Both the position numbers and the translations under genes were made by a program. The notes under the pieces were generated by a model. The model searched no databases, was not told the DNA's origin, and worked only from the letters and a program-made list of their open reading frames with translations. 64,000 bases of DNA, taken from Voacanga thouarsii. Taxonomy: Eukaryota > Streptophyta > Magnoliopsida > Gentianales > Apocynaceae. The stretch spans positions 3,211,501-3,275,500 of the forward strand of contig JANUWF010001614.1 of assembly GCA_026120185.1 (NCBI GenBank), given 5' to 3'. Positions 11,642 through 23,988 of the stretch are shown piece after piece (position 1 is the stretch's first letter; every line of letters begins with the position of its first letter).

Positions 11642-12702
11642 AAAGAATTTCATCTCGAAATTCAGAGTAGTATACCTTTAGAGCAAATCTAGATATTTCC
11701 TTTTCAACCAATCTCCCATGTCGCATCCTAAGTATTGTGATAATCACACAGAATCTTCACCATAGGTATCTACTTATTCCACAACATCTTGACACTCCGT
11801 CTAAAAGCTTTATCAATCTCTCAACGTAGCTTAAACCAGGCTGCAGTATTAGTGGCTCTTTATTCAAAACATGATCTAGATCAGGGTTGTATTTCTTCAA
11901 TTGGGACACATGAAAAACATCATGAATTCCCGCTAACCTTTCTGGCAAGTCCAACCGATATTCTACAGATCTAATCATTTTGATCACCAGAAATGGTCCT
12001 AAATACCTAGAACTCAACTTCCCTCTTTTAGGGTGCTTCAAAATCCCTCTATTAGGCATTATCTTCAGAAAGGTCTGATCTCCTACTTGAAACTCTAATT
12101 CTCTCCTTCTGTTATCTGCATAGCTTTTCTATCGACTCTGAGCTGCCTTCAGCCTTTCCTTTATCATCTTTACCTTATCTGCCATTTCCTCAATATTCAC
12201 TTTGCCAGACTTGTTGATTTAACCATATTCTGTCCAACCCCAATACAACGATACTTAACATTTCTGTCCGTAAAATGCTTCATAGGGTGCCATTCTAATT
12301 GACGCTTGATCACTGTTGTTATACGCTAACTCAACATAAGGTATACAATCAAACCACTTGCCACCAAAGTCCAATACACAACCCTAAGTATATCCTCTAA
12401 TATCTGAATAACTTTTTCAGATTGTCCATCGGTCTGCGGATGTGCAGAAGTGCTGAGCTTTAGAGTCATTCCCATCGATTCTTAAAACTTAGTCCAAAAT
12501 CTCGAAGTGAATTTGGGATCCCTATCGGACACGAGGCTCGATGATACCCCATGCAATCTAATGACTTCCCGAATATAGGTTTTAGCCAGCTTCTTCATTG
12601 AATCCTTAACATTTACTGGTATGAAATGTGCGGTCTTGGTCAATCTATCAACCACTACCCAAACGACATCCTTCAAAGTCTTTGACATAGGCAGTCTAGT
12701 AA
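11642..12702 (-). pseudogene. Element F integrase core and C-terminal part with chromodomain remnant
   Basis: Minus-strand frames encode the integrase catalytic core (VVDRLTKTAHFIP, SDRDPKFTSRFW). Next comes the C-terminal region characteristic of chromoviruses (GKLSSRYLGPF, HDVFHVSQLKKY, DLDHVL) and a decayed chromodomain-like tail ending NFEMK just before the polypurine tract. Several stops and frame changes separate the blocks. The upstream half of the integrase lies across the CACTA insertion at 31872-32373. Confidence 0.85.
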
Positions 12703-12879
12703 CATTACAGGAAAAGTGTCTTTTAGTGACAACGTAATGTTGTCACTAAATGCAAAAATGTTATCACTAAAGACCTTTAGTGACGAAAATTTTGTTGTCA
12801 CTTGAATGTCATTAAATCTATGCCGCAAAAGGTATGGAATGACAACAACTTATTCTTGTCACTGAAGCTTGACTTTTAG

Positions 12880-13919
12880 TGATGAGACTTCACTTTATCA
12901 TGGAGGTCAAGATCAAGGAGAGGGAGACGTGACCATGCAAGGACAAAGATCGATGACAATATTTAAGCCCAAAAAGCTTCAAGATGAGTTGTAATTGCTC
13001 AGAGAACCATGCTAGGGGATAGAAGAGGGTTGGAAGGTTGAGGAAGTTAGCCAAGAGTTCATTTTGATGACTATCTAAGAAGGACCCCAACAAAAACTCA
13101 AGCCGGGAACAAAGACAAATGAAACTTGACCAAAAAGGAGGCCCCCAGAGGACGGCCGGCGCCGCCCCAAGCAGCCGAACCGGCACCGGCTTCAATCTAC
13201 TCAATAACAGCTTTATTCTAGCATTCGACCACTTAAGACAGATCACAACCAGCATCGGCTATAGTGTCCAAATCGGTGCCGGCTCCATCTTGGGCAGCCG
13301 TCGACTGCCCCATGTTTTTTATGTTTTCTCTGGCTTTTTCCAATTTTAAGTGTTTGTAAAGACTTATTAAGACCCTAAACTGTAATAGAACCTCATAGAT
13401 TACTTAGCTAGGGTTAGGGCAATATAAATAGAACTTTTAGTGATTTGACAACACAACTCACACACTTTAATTCAAATTTGAGAGAGAATCTTGAGAGGCC
13501 CTAGCCTCCTTATTCATCTTGTTCAAGACCATACTTAAGGGTTAGTCCTCCTTATGAATGAGTCTATAAATATTTTGGATAATCCAATGTGGTTTCTTTG
13601 AATGGGTCTTAATTGCTTTGTTCTTCTAAGGTTTGTTTCAATTCCATTACTTGGATGCCTATTTTCTCTATTCTATTTGTTCTTGTTTGCATTTGTTGCT
13701 TCAAGGATATTAGGGTGAGATTATAGTAGAACTTTCTACTATTCTTGAGGGTCTTTGAAGCTTAGTTCTTCAAGGGTTTGATAGAGGGTAGGTTATTATT
13801 TCATTTTCTCATTTTTGTCCCAAGAAGAATCTCTATTTTTGGTCTCATTGATTGAGCTGAACACATAACCAACTAAACCACTCACAATACCAAGAAAAAG
13901 CCCACACAAGGTCATATCA
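12880..13919 (+). repeat. 5' LTR of gypsy element B
   Basis: Starts TGATGAGACTTCAC and ends GGTCATATCA. It is colinear with 17383-18278 plus 22574-22695, with scattered substitutions and an extra stretch of about 17 bases near 13436. GC-rich GGCGCCG-type motifs sit at about 13157 and 13276. Confidence 0.9.
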
Positions 13920-13926
13920 AATAGTT

Positions 13927-13938
13927 TGGTATCAGAGC
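13927..13938 (+). other. Primer-binding site (initiator tRNA-Met) of element B
   Basis: TGGTATCAGAGC, complementary to the 3' end of plant initiator tRNA-Met, starts 8 bases after LTR 1. Confidence 0.85.
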
Positions 13939-14836
13939 AAGGAAAAGCTTGATTCTAATCAAAGCTTGAAAGTAAGAAAAGGAGCCCTACAAAGTTGAAG
14001 AAAAAGGAAACAGGGAAAATCCCGTAACTTAAAAATATGCTCCAAAAAGGTCATGAGATCTTTGTTATATCTTGATATTTCTTGTGGGAAATTGCTTCTT
14101 GATGTTAATATAATCCTTGGGAACAAAATTTTCTTGTGTTTGTGATGAAATTTGGCTTGAATATGAGTGAAAATGTTGGTTGTTCTTAAGTGACGGGATT
14201 GCAGCTAAAGTGTTTGGTAAATGTTCTATGAGAATGTTTTTTGGCTATAGTTGGGAACTTTGATTCTTAATTTTCATTCATTGGGATATTGAGACTTAGT
14301 ATATCACTCTATTGTGGAATTTCATGTTCATTGAACTCAATTTTTCTAGTGCACACTTGTGATCATCTTATTCTTCATAATCCTAGTTCTAGTTGTTCTT
14401 GTTTCTTTAATTCTTCCTAATTCTTATTTGTTTCTTGGTTAGAAGTGATTCCTTATGCGTCTATGTGTTTGTTCTTGTGTTGATTGAGTCCACATTTCTT
14501 AAAATTCTTGATTAAAACTTGTTTGCTTGAGGTGCCCAACCAGTGTTTGTTGAAATTCCCTAAGACCCCCTAATTGGAAAAATTCATTGATTTGTGTGAT
14601 TCACTAAGTTGGACTAAATCTTTAGCTATTAGGGAGAATTGGAATTGAACAAGTAGGCTTGAGTATTGAGAAAAAGGCAAGAGGGTGAGCCTATTACTAA
14701 AAGAGCTTAAGAGAGCAAACACGAGTGTAGAGTGACCAATCATTGAGAGCCAACACGCAAGGAAGCGAAGTGAGGAATTATTTTCTTCCTAATCTCTTTT
14801 ATTTTGCAGGTATAAGTAAGTAAATATTCCATTACC

Positions 14837-16485
14837 ATGACCCATGAACAAGAGATCTCTAGGTCTAACCCAAGTGGCCCTAGTAGACCTCAAGAAGAAC
14901 AAATTGATGCTAGGGGTTTGCGTGAATATTTGCAAGCTATGATGAGGACTATGCAAAGTGAGTTCCAAAACATGACAAGGGAGTTGATAAATCATCTTGG
15001 ACAATCTTCTACCGTCGCACAAAGGAGAGGCAAAGAGCGATTTGAAGTACCTAGCCCTAGGATAAGGGATGGTGATGCCCATACCCCTCCGTTACATGCC
15101 CAACAAGGGGAGGAGTGAGATGAAAACTCATTTGGGGGATTCTAACAAGCTCTTATGAGAGGAGGAAGACATGGTATGAGAGGAGGACGAGGTAGAGGCC
15201 AAGGAAGGAATGGTGGGAATAACCTAAGGGGGTTAGAAAGAGAGTTTGAGGGAGTTGATGAATGGTATGAGGGGGAACAAGTTGAAGCCTTTGGGGAACA
15301 CAATAGAGGATTGTGCAATAGATGAGGTAGGAGAGAAGGAAATGATGAGGAGAAGAAGTTGAACCACATCAAATTAAAAGTGCCCACATTCTATGGCAAG
15401 AGTGACCCCAAAGCATATTTCTAATGGGAAAGCAAGATGGAGATATTCCTAGAAAGTCATACCTATAATGAGAGGTCAAAAGTGAGGTTGGCTATTTTGG
15501 GATTTTTGGAATATGCTTTGGTTTGGTGGGAGAAAGTTAGTGCACAAAAGAGACAAATAGGAATGGAAACCGTGGCTAGTTAGAATTTGTTGAAAGATAT
15601 GATGAGGGCAAGGTTTATACCACACCATTACTACAATGATCTTTATCAAAGGCTCTAATCTCTCAAGCAAGAAAATAAGAGTGTGGAAGATTACCATAAA
15701 GAGATGGAAGTTATGTTGATGAGAGCTCAAATCAATAAGGATCCTAGAGCAACAAGAGTAAAGTTCTTGGGAGGATTAAATAGGGAAGTTGCTAATTTGG
15801 TGGAATTGCATCCCTATGAATGATTGGAGGATATGGTACATGCCGCTATGAAGATTGAGAGGCAATTAAAGAGAAGGGTATTTACTAGACCACCACTTTC
15901 AAATCCCAACACTACTAGCAAGGTGCCCATTGAGATTGATGAAGCCCCTAAGCCATTTCAAAGGGACTTCAACAAACCTAGAGAAGATTGGAAGCCTAGG
16001 GAGGATTGGAAACCTAGGGAAGGTTGGAACAAGGATAAGGAAAAAGCCATAGAGAGGCCACAAAGGAATAGGGATATCAAATGTTTTAAGTGTCTTGGAT
16101 ATGGACATACTTTATATGAGTATCCAAGCAAGAGAATGATGTATACTAATCCCTATGGTGAGGTTTCTACCGATGAGGAAGAAGAGGGAGAAAGGTACCA
16201 AGTAGACCAAAAGGGAAATGGAGACGAGGAAAGTGATGAAGGGGAAATTGTTGGTCAAGAATACTTTTTGGTGGGAGTCACAAGAAGGTCATTGAATTCA
16301 CAAGCCATTAAAGACCAAGATCACCAACAAAGAGAGAACATCTTCTACACTAGGTGTCTAATCAACAAGACCCCTTGTAGCGTCATTGTGGATAGTGAGA
16401 GTTGCACTAATATGATAAGTGCAAACTTAGTTGAAGAATTGGACATGAAGTGGATAAAACACCCCAAGCCCTACAAATTGCAATA
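14837..16485 (+). pseudogene. Gag and protease region of gypsy element B, degraded
   Basis: From ATG 14837 the frame starts MTHEQEISRSNPSG and runs to a stop near 15117. Later frames carry the retrotransposon gag core (KVPTFYGKSDPKAYF, LWWEKVSAQ, VEDYHKEMEVMLMRAQ), broken by stops. The segment from 15824 holds MVHAAMKIERQLKRR and a zinc-knuckle, CFKCLGYGHTLYEY, whose last cysteine is tyrosine. A retropepsin motif follows as VIVDSESCTN, where the usual DSG is DSE. Both changes suggest loss of nucleocapsid and protease function. A leader of about 900 bases separates primer-binding site and gag. Confidence 0.85.
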
Positions 16486-17382
16486 GTTGAATGATAGTGG
16501 GGAATTGAGAGTAAACAAACAAGTTTTGGTCTCTTTTGAGATGAGTAAGTACAAGGATGATGTGCTATGTGATGTGGTACCCATGCAAGCAGCTCACTTG
16601 CTCTTGGGAGACCTTGGCAATACGATAGGCATGTAAAGCATGATGGGAGAAAGAATACTTATTCCCTACTTAAGGAGGGAACTAAGTTTACCTTCACCCC
16701 CCATTGCCCCTAGTGAGGTGAACAAAGATCAAAGAATCATGAAGGAGGAAGAAAAGAAGAAGGGAGCGCAAGATGTCAAACAAAAATAAGAAGTTGAGAG
16801 AAAAGAACAAGAGAGGAAAGAAAAAGAGTTTAGAGAGAAGATGGGCAAACAAACACTTTTGACGATCAAGGGTAGGAGTGAGCAAGGACAAGAGAGGGGA
16901 GGTAAAAGAAGAGTGAATTACTTAGCAAAAGAAAGTGAGGTCATAAAGACTAAAGAAGCTAAGGAATTGATTATTCTTCTTTTATGCAAATGTTCTTATG
17001 TTTCTACTAATGATTTTTCATTGTCTCTACCTAATGAAATTGCAGCTGTTCCTCAGGAATTTGAAGTTGTTTTTCCAAAGGAAGTGGTCAACCGAACACT
17101 TACACAATTCTTACGGACTATAATTAAGAAGAACTTGACCAATTGGGAGGAAGGCTTGCCACACCTTGAGTTTGTTTATAAAAGGGCTTTTCACTCTACC
17201 ACTTCTTATTCTCCTTTTAAAATTGTGTATGGTTTTAACCCCATAACTCCTTTAAAATTGGTTCCCTTACCTATAGGTGAACGAATGAACCTTCATGGAG
17301 CTAAGAAGGCGGCGATGGTGAAAGCATTCCATGTAGATGATGGCAATGATTCGAAGACGAATCATTTTCAAGGAGGGGGAGA
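16486..17382 (+). pseudogene. Pol remnant of element B with RT/RNase H deleted
   Basis: After a charged Lys/Glu-rich linker the frame reads EFEVVFPKEV, the segment just upstream of reverse transcriptase. It jumps directly at about 17081-17090 to VNRTLTQFLRTIIKKNL and HSTTSYSPFKIVYGFNP, the C-terminal integrase. Everything between, normally several hundred codons of RT, RNase H and integrase core, is absent. The join keeps the frame (16841-17449 is open), so the deletion may have occurred at a short shared GTGGT-like sequence. The element cannot mobilise itself. Confidence 0.85.
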
Positions 17383-18278
17383 TGATGAGACTCCACTTCA
17401 TCATGGAGGTCAAGATCAAGGAGGGGGAGGCGTAACCATGCAAGGGTAAGGACTGGTGACAAGATTTAAGCCCAAGAAGCTTCAAGATGAGTTGCAATTG
17501 CTCATAGAACTATGCTTGAGGATGGAAAAGGGTTGGAAGGTTGACGAAGCTAGCCAAGAGTTCATTTTGATGACTATCCAAGGACTCCAACAAGAAATCA
17601 AGCCGGCAACAAAGATGGACAAAACTCGACCAAAAAGGAAGCCTCCAGAGGACAGCCGACACCGCCCCAAGCAGCTGAATCGGCGCCGACTTCAATCTGC
17701 CCAACAACGGCTTTATTCTAGCATTCAACCGCTCGAGACAGATCGCAACCGGCGCTGGCTGTAGTGTCCAAACAGGCGCCGACTCTATCCTGGGTAGCCG
17801 ACGACTGCCCCGTGTTTTTTATATTTTCTCCGGCTTTCTCCAATTTTAAGTGTTTGTAAAGACTTATTAAGACCCTAAATAGTAATAGAACCTCAGGGAT
17901 TACTTAGTTAGGGTTAGGGTATTATAAATAGACAATACAACTCACACACTTTAATTCAAATTTGAGAGAGAATCTTGAGAAGCCCTAGCCTCATTGTTCA
18001 TCTTGTTCAAGACCATGCTTAAGGGTTAGTCCTCTTTATGAATGAGTCTATAAATCTTTTGGAAAATCCAATATGATTCCTTTGAATAGGTCTTAGTTGC
18101 TTTATTCTTCTAAAGTTTGTTTGAATTCTATTACTTGGGTGTCTATTTTCTCTATTCTATTTATTCTTGTTTGCTTTTGTTGCTTCAAGGATATTAGGGT
18201 GAGATTATAGTAGAACTTTCTACTATTCTTAAGGTTCTTTGAAGCTTAGTTCTTCAAGGGTTTGATAGAAGGTAGGTT

Positions 18279-21200
18279 TGTAACACCCCGTTACCTAGGC
18301 CTGCCAGGGCCGGGGATGTTGCCCCGTCCGAAGGACAATGGGTCTTTATAACTAGGTCATATAAATAAAATAGAGGAATAGAAATAATACTTTAACTTAA
18401 AATTTATTACAACCCAAGAATAAATTCAAGAATACCATAAACAAATCCATAATAAAATTATCCACTCTCATCTCCCCAAAACATTACACAAAATAAATTT
18501 ATCAGAAAGTCTTCCAAGGCAAGCAATATCTAGCTACTCATCTCCACAGCAGGATCGACCTGAAATCATGGTGAAAATGGTGGTGAGACAGAAATCTCAC
18601 TAAATCTGTGTGTGCTTTGAATGTCCAGTGGAAATAGTTCGTGAATGCAAAGTACAAAACCTTTATAAGAGAATACTGGCAAGCAATAAACATTAGTCAA
18701 AATCAAGAGTGGTGTTTTAGCTTTTCCAACTATACATAATCAATAAAATCAACCACTCAAAAGATGGTCATGGGTTACCACACGTTGGGCCTCATAACCG
18801 GTCAGAATGCCGACACTTTGTGCAGACTGACAAAAAGATAGGTGATCGGCCTATTGGGTAAGATACTCCTCCTTCTCTATACCCAAACAACAACCGGGTG
18901 TCCATTCCGGCAAAACACAGTCACTTGACTGAAAAATAAACTGCTAGCTCAGACCGGCACGACCTACTGGACTGACATCTTATCCGGGAAGGACTCACCT
19001 CTCAGAGGTGGCCACCTACTGAGAGACTTACCCTAACCCTTCAAAGACTAGCCCTAGCAGTCCACCCTTATTGAGTACTCAACGACGTTTCCCACTTGGG
19101 AGAAAATGAACAAAACACTGTTCCACATGAAAATGTCAATTAAGGATTTTCAAAGTCTTTGTCAAAATCAATTTTGGAAAGAGTTTTGAGTTTGAGTAAA
19201 TCTACTTATTGATTTTCAAATAGTTTGTTTGTCTAACATAAGAAAGAAGTTAATCCTCAATTGCCTTTGCAGAACTGAGTGTCCATGCACTCTACATTTG
19301 GCTTGCCATAACAAATATTTTACATCAATCGGGTTTTATGCAGGAGCTTACCTGATTCTTGCTCACAATAAAAGATCTCCAACAGCTGACCTAACCCCGC
19401 ATGGGCAAATACAAACCACAATCAAACTCAAGCCAAAATTCACTTTCTTAATTTAAAACAACTCAACTCACTACTACCATGATCCTAGTGTCCCAAGCTT
19501 TAAGGCCAAACAATAAATAAAAAGGTTCATAAGCTAAGCCTAATTTGATATTTAAAATAATTAATATTTTGGGAAATAAGTACTAATAAGTTGAAGGTTT
19601 AAATCTTGCTAAGCTAAATTCAGAGTTTAATTGGTGAAGAGTCTTAGGTATTAGGTAAAATAATGATTTATTAATAATTTAGTTGTTAGAAAATAATTGA
19701 TAACTAAAATTAGTTAAAAATAAATTTTAATGAGTCTTGCTTAAAAAATAATAAATAAATTTTAATAGATTTTTATTAAAAGATAATAATTAAATTTTAA
19801 TAATAAATATTTTACTTATTACGATTATTTCCATAAAAGGCTTTATTTGATTATATAATACCTATATATTTTATTTCTTTCAAAACCACTATTTAATTAA
19901 CTAAAGTATCCTTATTATATATATAATAGTCCAAATCTACCTTCCTATGGTTTTTTCGAATTTACTAGAAAAATTATAATATTAAATATTTTATTGATGA
20001 AATAAAATTAGCTTTGGGACAACTAGATCATGATCATATTTCTATTGCTAACTACAATCATGAACATATGCGTCCCTTCAATTCATCAAATCATCCAAAT
20101 CATGCATAATAGCATAGATCTAAATTTATCAAGACATGATCTAACCTCTACTAGCATAAATATAATCATGGCTTCAATAATCCAACATGAATATAAATCC
20201 TATTCACTAAAGGTGACATAATCTCTAGCATACTTGATCACAAATACTACCTATGATATGGAGACATGCATTAAACCCTAAAATACCATACAATCAACCA
20301 AGATAATCCATTCATGCATAAATCCCATCTCCAACATATTCATACATATATTCATGCTTCTCTCTCAACTTATCATAACAATATATACTCAACCCTATTC
20401 ATGATTCATCTTCTATCAACATCATTCTACAGACATGAACCTAGAATTTAAAAGGAGGGTTAAAAAGGCTTACTTGATTGGTGAATATCTTGAAGGAGTT
20501 TTGAATGGATCTCAACTCCTAGATGTCTAAATTCGTCTAAAGAAGATGAAGGAAGCATGGCCATGGTTGATGAAATCATTCGGCCAAGAGACAGGGAGAG
20601 AGAGAGAGAGAAGAGAAGAAGAAAGTCCATTAGCATGCTTAAACATATATATGTTCATTAGAGATTGAAGATTAGTGAAGATGAAGTTGATTGAATAAAC
20701 CTACCTTGAAGCTGTTCTCGAGCCTTCACAAAATTTCTGGTTCTTTATCCAAAAGAGCAAGTTGGATTTTGGAGTGTGATGTTAAAATTGGTATGGATGG
20801 ACTCACGGTAGTGTATAGATGAAATCTGGAATTTTTAGAAGAAGTTTGAAGTGATTTGGAGAGGTATTAGGTGAAAGGAAGGAGTAGGTGTTATTGGTGT
20901 GCTATGTGTTCTAGAAGGTTGAAAGAATTGAGAGCTTTTGGATTGGAGGCTGCCGAATTTCTGAAGGGATTAGGGTTGGCCGACTGCTTGTAGGGTTTTG
21001 GTAGGTGATTTTCTGGTTTGGAAGGGAAAATGAAAGGCTAGTTGTTGAAATCCTTAAAGAATATTTTTTGGGAAGCAAAATTGGAAACTAAATATAACAA
21101 GAATATCTTTGATTATTGGAGAGCTTTTGGGAAGCTGCCATGGCCGACTGCTTGTGCAGTATTTTGGCTAGATGAGAGCTAGTTGAAGGAGGCTAAAGGT

Positions 21201-22568
21201 GGCTGAAAATAAGGAGTATAATGGTGGAGGAAAGGTCTGGTTGTTTGAGAGATATTTTATGGAAGGTTGCTAAATTATGGTGGCTGGAATTTTGGTAACT
21301 AATCAAGTATGATTGCAGAGATTTGTGGGAGAGATTTTCGGGTAGCCATGTCTGAATTTTGTGCAGAAACTTGGGGAGGACAATGGAGTTCAGCTCATGG
21401 CTGTTTAAGGAGGGTTTGTGCAGAAGAAAGCTGAGGTTTCGGCTAGGGATGAATTAGGGAACAAAGCTGGAAAGTTTTCCTGCACAGAATTTTTGCAAAG
21501 CTAGAATTTCTGGGCAGTTTTCGGCTGTCATTTTCCAGTCAACTTGCAGAGAGTTTGAAGGGGATTTCAGGGGTCTTTCAAGGCTGGTTTCCAGCCTTCT
21601 TTATGGGGGAAAAACGTGGCTAAGATGCTGAACAAAAATTGAAAGAAAATAGTTTGGTTTCGGACCTCCAAAGCTGCGATTTTGCCCAGAGATTTTTTTG
21701 GTTTTGCACAGCCTTTGTGCGGTCTGAAAATGGCCAGAAAAATTCAGGTTTCAAGCTGATCAAAAGGCCATTTTCTGGCAGCATTTGGGAGGGAATAATG
21801 TCTAAGAATTTCGACCCCTTGAAGGCACAAGAAGCTGGAAAAATTTCAGTTCTATGTATGAAGGAAAATGAACTTAGCTAGAGTGAAGTTTTAGAAAGTT
21901 TACTAGGAAAATTAATTCGCTTGAAATCCTTCCCCCTTTTCCATGGTTTCGGTCCATAAGATATCTTTTACTAAGACATTTTGAACTTTCAAAGCCACAG
22001 CACATTGCTGAAATTTTTCTAGAATAAAATTGGCTTGAACAAATTGAACATCCTAATGGATTGAGAAATAGGAAAAATTAAGGATCAAGAGGAAATGAAT
22101 TCCCCTTAGAAATTTTGTGTAAGGCAAAAGAGTAGGATTAGAATACTCCTATCATATCTCTCTTAGGACAACATCTCTACCTTACTCCAAAGCACATAAG
22201 GTCAAAAATAACACTTTCCAAGCAAAAATAAAATTTAATCCAGTTAAAGCTCCTATGATGGAATTTGAACCAAAGACCTCAAGAATTAATTCCATAGCTC
22301 TAACCATTAAACCACAACAACTTTTTTTCTTATTTTCTTTCTAAAAAATATTTTCCTATTCAACCCTCAAGCTATCACCCTTTTTCCACCTCAAGTAAAA
22401 ATTATCATTTTGCCATTCTCACGTAATAATCATAATCAAGCCCTCTAGACTATAAAACACAAATTCAATGCACATAAAATCATATAAAAATATATTTAAA
22501 CATGCAATAAAGTATGATATGTATCCCAACCCTCTTACTCTAAGGTTGGTTTCGACTAGGGTTTCACA
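18279..22568 (-). mobile_element. Solo LTR A1 (4.29 kb) inside LTR 2 of element B
   Basis: Plus-strand ends are TGTAACACCCCG and GGGTTTCACA. By comparison with element F the coding sense of this LTR type is minus. Flanks are AGGTT (left) and ATGTT (right), a 5-bp target copy with one change; LTR 1 of the host reads AGGTT at that site. No internal domain is present, so it is a solo LTR of a Tekay-like family. It contains a tRNA-like box pair at 22261-22314 and a GA run near 20585-20615. A plus-strand open frame at 21639 has no similarity I recognise and runs antisense to the LTR. Confidence 0.88.
22258..22320 (-). other. tRNA-like box pair in LTR A1
   Basis: On the minus strand TGGTTTAATGG (22314-22304) is followed about 43 bases later by GGTTCAAATTC (22271-22261). 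The arrangement equals that of the other long LTRs. Confidence 0.45.
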
Positions 22569-22700
22569 ATGTTATTTCATTTTCTCCTTTTTGTCCCAAG
22601 AAGAATCTTTGTTTTTGGTCTCATTGATTGAGCTGAACACATAACCAACTAAACCACTCACAATACCAAGAAAAAGCCCACACAAGATCATATCATTTAG

Positions 22701-23067
22701 TGACAAAATTCTATTGTCACTAACGTAATCAACCAATAGTGACAACATTTCTCGTCAGTAATTCATTACGAAAATTCGATCTCACAACCTTGTGCATCTA
22801 CCTCGTGTCTCAACTGTTGGGCCAAGCCACTTTGTGTGTCATCCTTTTTTTCTATTTAAACTATTCGTAATAACTTTCAAAATTTTAAAATAATAATATA
22901 ATATACAATTACAATAATTATATTAATTTTTTTATGAAACAACATAATTCAATATAAGAGTAAAATATTTTTATATTTATATAAATTTAAAAATTTATAT
23001 ACTGTTAATTAAAGTATCATTTTTCTTAAATGATTTTAAACATATAATTTATTAGAAAAAATTATAC
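22701..23067. other. CACTA element interior
   Basis: Subterminal TAGTGACAA-type motifs to about 22760 are followed by GATCTCACAACCTTGTGCAT...GGGCCAAGCCAC, which loosely resembles a reversed, decayed tRNA-derived repeat, and then AT-rich DNA. No coding sequence is visible. Confidence 0.5.
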
Positions 23068-23096
23068 ATACATACATACATACATACATACATACA

Positions 23097-23167
<71 letters not shown>
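23068..23167. repeat. (TACA)n and (TA)n microsatellite
   Basis: About 14 CATA/TACA units followed by about 22 TA units. It continues after the A2 insertion at 29459, so the solo LTR landed inside one longer microsatellite. Confidence 0.9.
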
Positions 23168-23169
<2 letters not shown>

Positions 23170-23817
23170 CCACACATATATACACCATATATATACATGT
23201 ATTGTAACACCCCGGAAACCTAGGCCCGCCAGGGCAGGGGATGTCGCCTCGTCCAAAGAACAAGGGATCTTTATAACTAGGTCACCCAAATAAAATAGTG
23301 GATTAAAATAATACTTTAACTCAAAAATTTATTATATCCCAAGAATAAATCTAAGAATAAATCCATGAATTCCTAAATACAAATCCATAAATAAAAATTA
23401 TCCACTCTCAACTCCCCAAAGCAATACATAAGAATAAATGACAACATTCTCTTCCAAGGCAGATAACACTAGCTACTCATCCCCACAAGCAGATCGACCC
23501 GAAATCATGGTAAAAAGAGTGATGAGACAGAAATCTCGAGAAGCCCCGTGTGTGAGTTGGGCTAAAAAGACAAAACACTTTTCATGATGCATGCACTAGC
23601 AGTATATCAAAAGCTTGTCATGCCTTCTTTACAAATTTAACTCTCACTTATTGGAAAATAGTAGTGAGAAGTCGTGGAGCAAAATGCTCTTAAAATATTC
23701 TGTTTAGAAAGGTATGAATAATTAAAAGATTTTGAGCTTCGAATAAAATTCCAATGACACTTTAGAACAGTTCCCCAAAAATAGCTCAACAATTAAAGCA
23801 ACCAAGTTAATCTGACA

Positions 23818-23988
23818 GGGCACAGCGGTGGCTCTCACACCAGGTGAAGCACCTTGACCCCCGACAGTGGTGAAAGGGCACAGAGGTAGCTCTCACTCCT
23901 GTGAAGCACTTGACCCCCAACACCTGGTGAAAGGGCACAGAGGTGGCTCTCACTTCTGTGAAGCACTTGACCCCCAACACCTGGTAGG
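23818..23988. repeat. Three-copy 57-base tandem repeat in LTR A2
   Basis: Copies start GGGCACAG at 23818, 23876 and 23933. Each contains GGCTCTCAC...GTGAAGCAC..TTGACCCCC. Copies 2 and 3 are nearly identical and copy 1 is more divergent. A1 carries a different sequence at this place. Confidence 0.85.

Larger units (their letters stand above)
12880..22695 (+). mobile_element. Ty3/gypsy element B, both LTRs present, internally deleted
   Basis: The element lies between TTTAG copies (12875-12879 and 22696-22700). It has LTRs of about 1.04 kb beginning TGATGAGACT and ending CATATCA, a primer-binding site after LTR 1, a purine tract (AAGGAGGGGGAGA) before LTR 2, and an internal region of only 3.46 kb. 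Gag, protease and the last part of integrase are recognisable; reverse transcriptase and RNase H are gone. LTR 2 is interrupted by a 4.3-kb solo LTR. Confidence 0.9.
17383..22695 (+). repeat. 3' LTR of gypsy element B, interrupted
   Basis: Starts TGATGAGACTCCAC after a purine tract and ends GATCATATCA. After removing the nested solo LTR (18279-22568) and its target copy it is about 1.02 kb and colinear with LTR 1. Confidence 0.9.

Noticed and set aside
12890..13349. Open frames of 121 and 76 codons in the gypsy B LTR
   Set aside because: They fall in LTR 1 on both strands; the LTR 2 and B2 counterparts are broken or absent.
21639..21881. 80-codon frame in A1
   Set aside because: It runs antisense to the LTR and is not conserved in the sister LTRs.
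22258..22320. Possible functional tRNA gene
   Set aside because: A- and B-box-like motifs are present, but there is no complete clover-leaf with acceptor stem; kept as a tRNA-like module only.
23818..23988. Three 57-base direct repeats considered as a regulatory array
   Set aside because: Adjacent tandem copies without spacers in one LTR only; a simple local duplication is enough.
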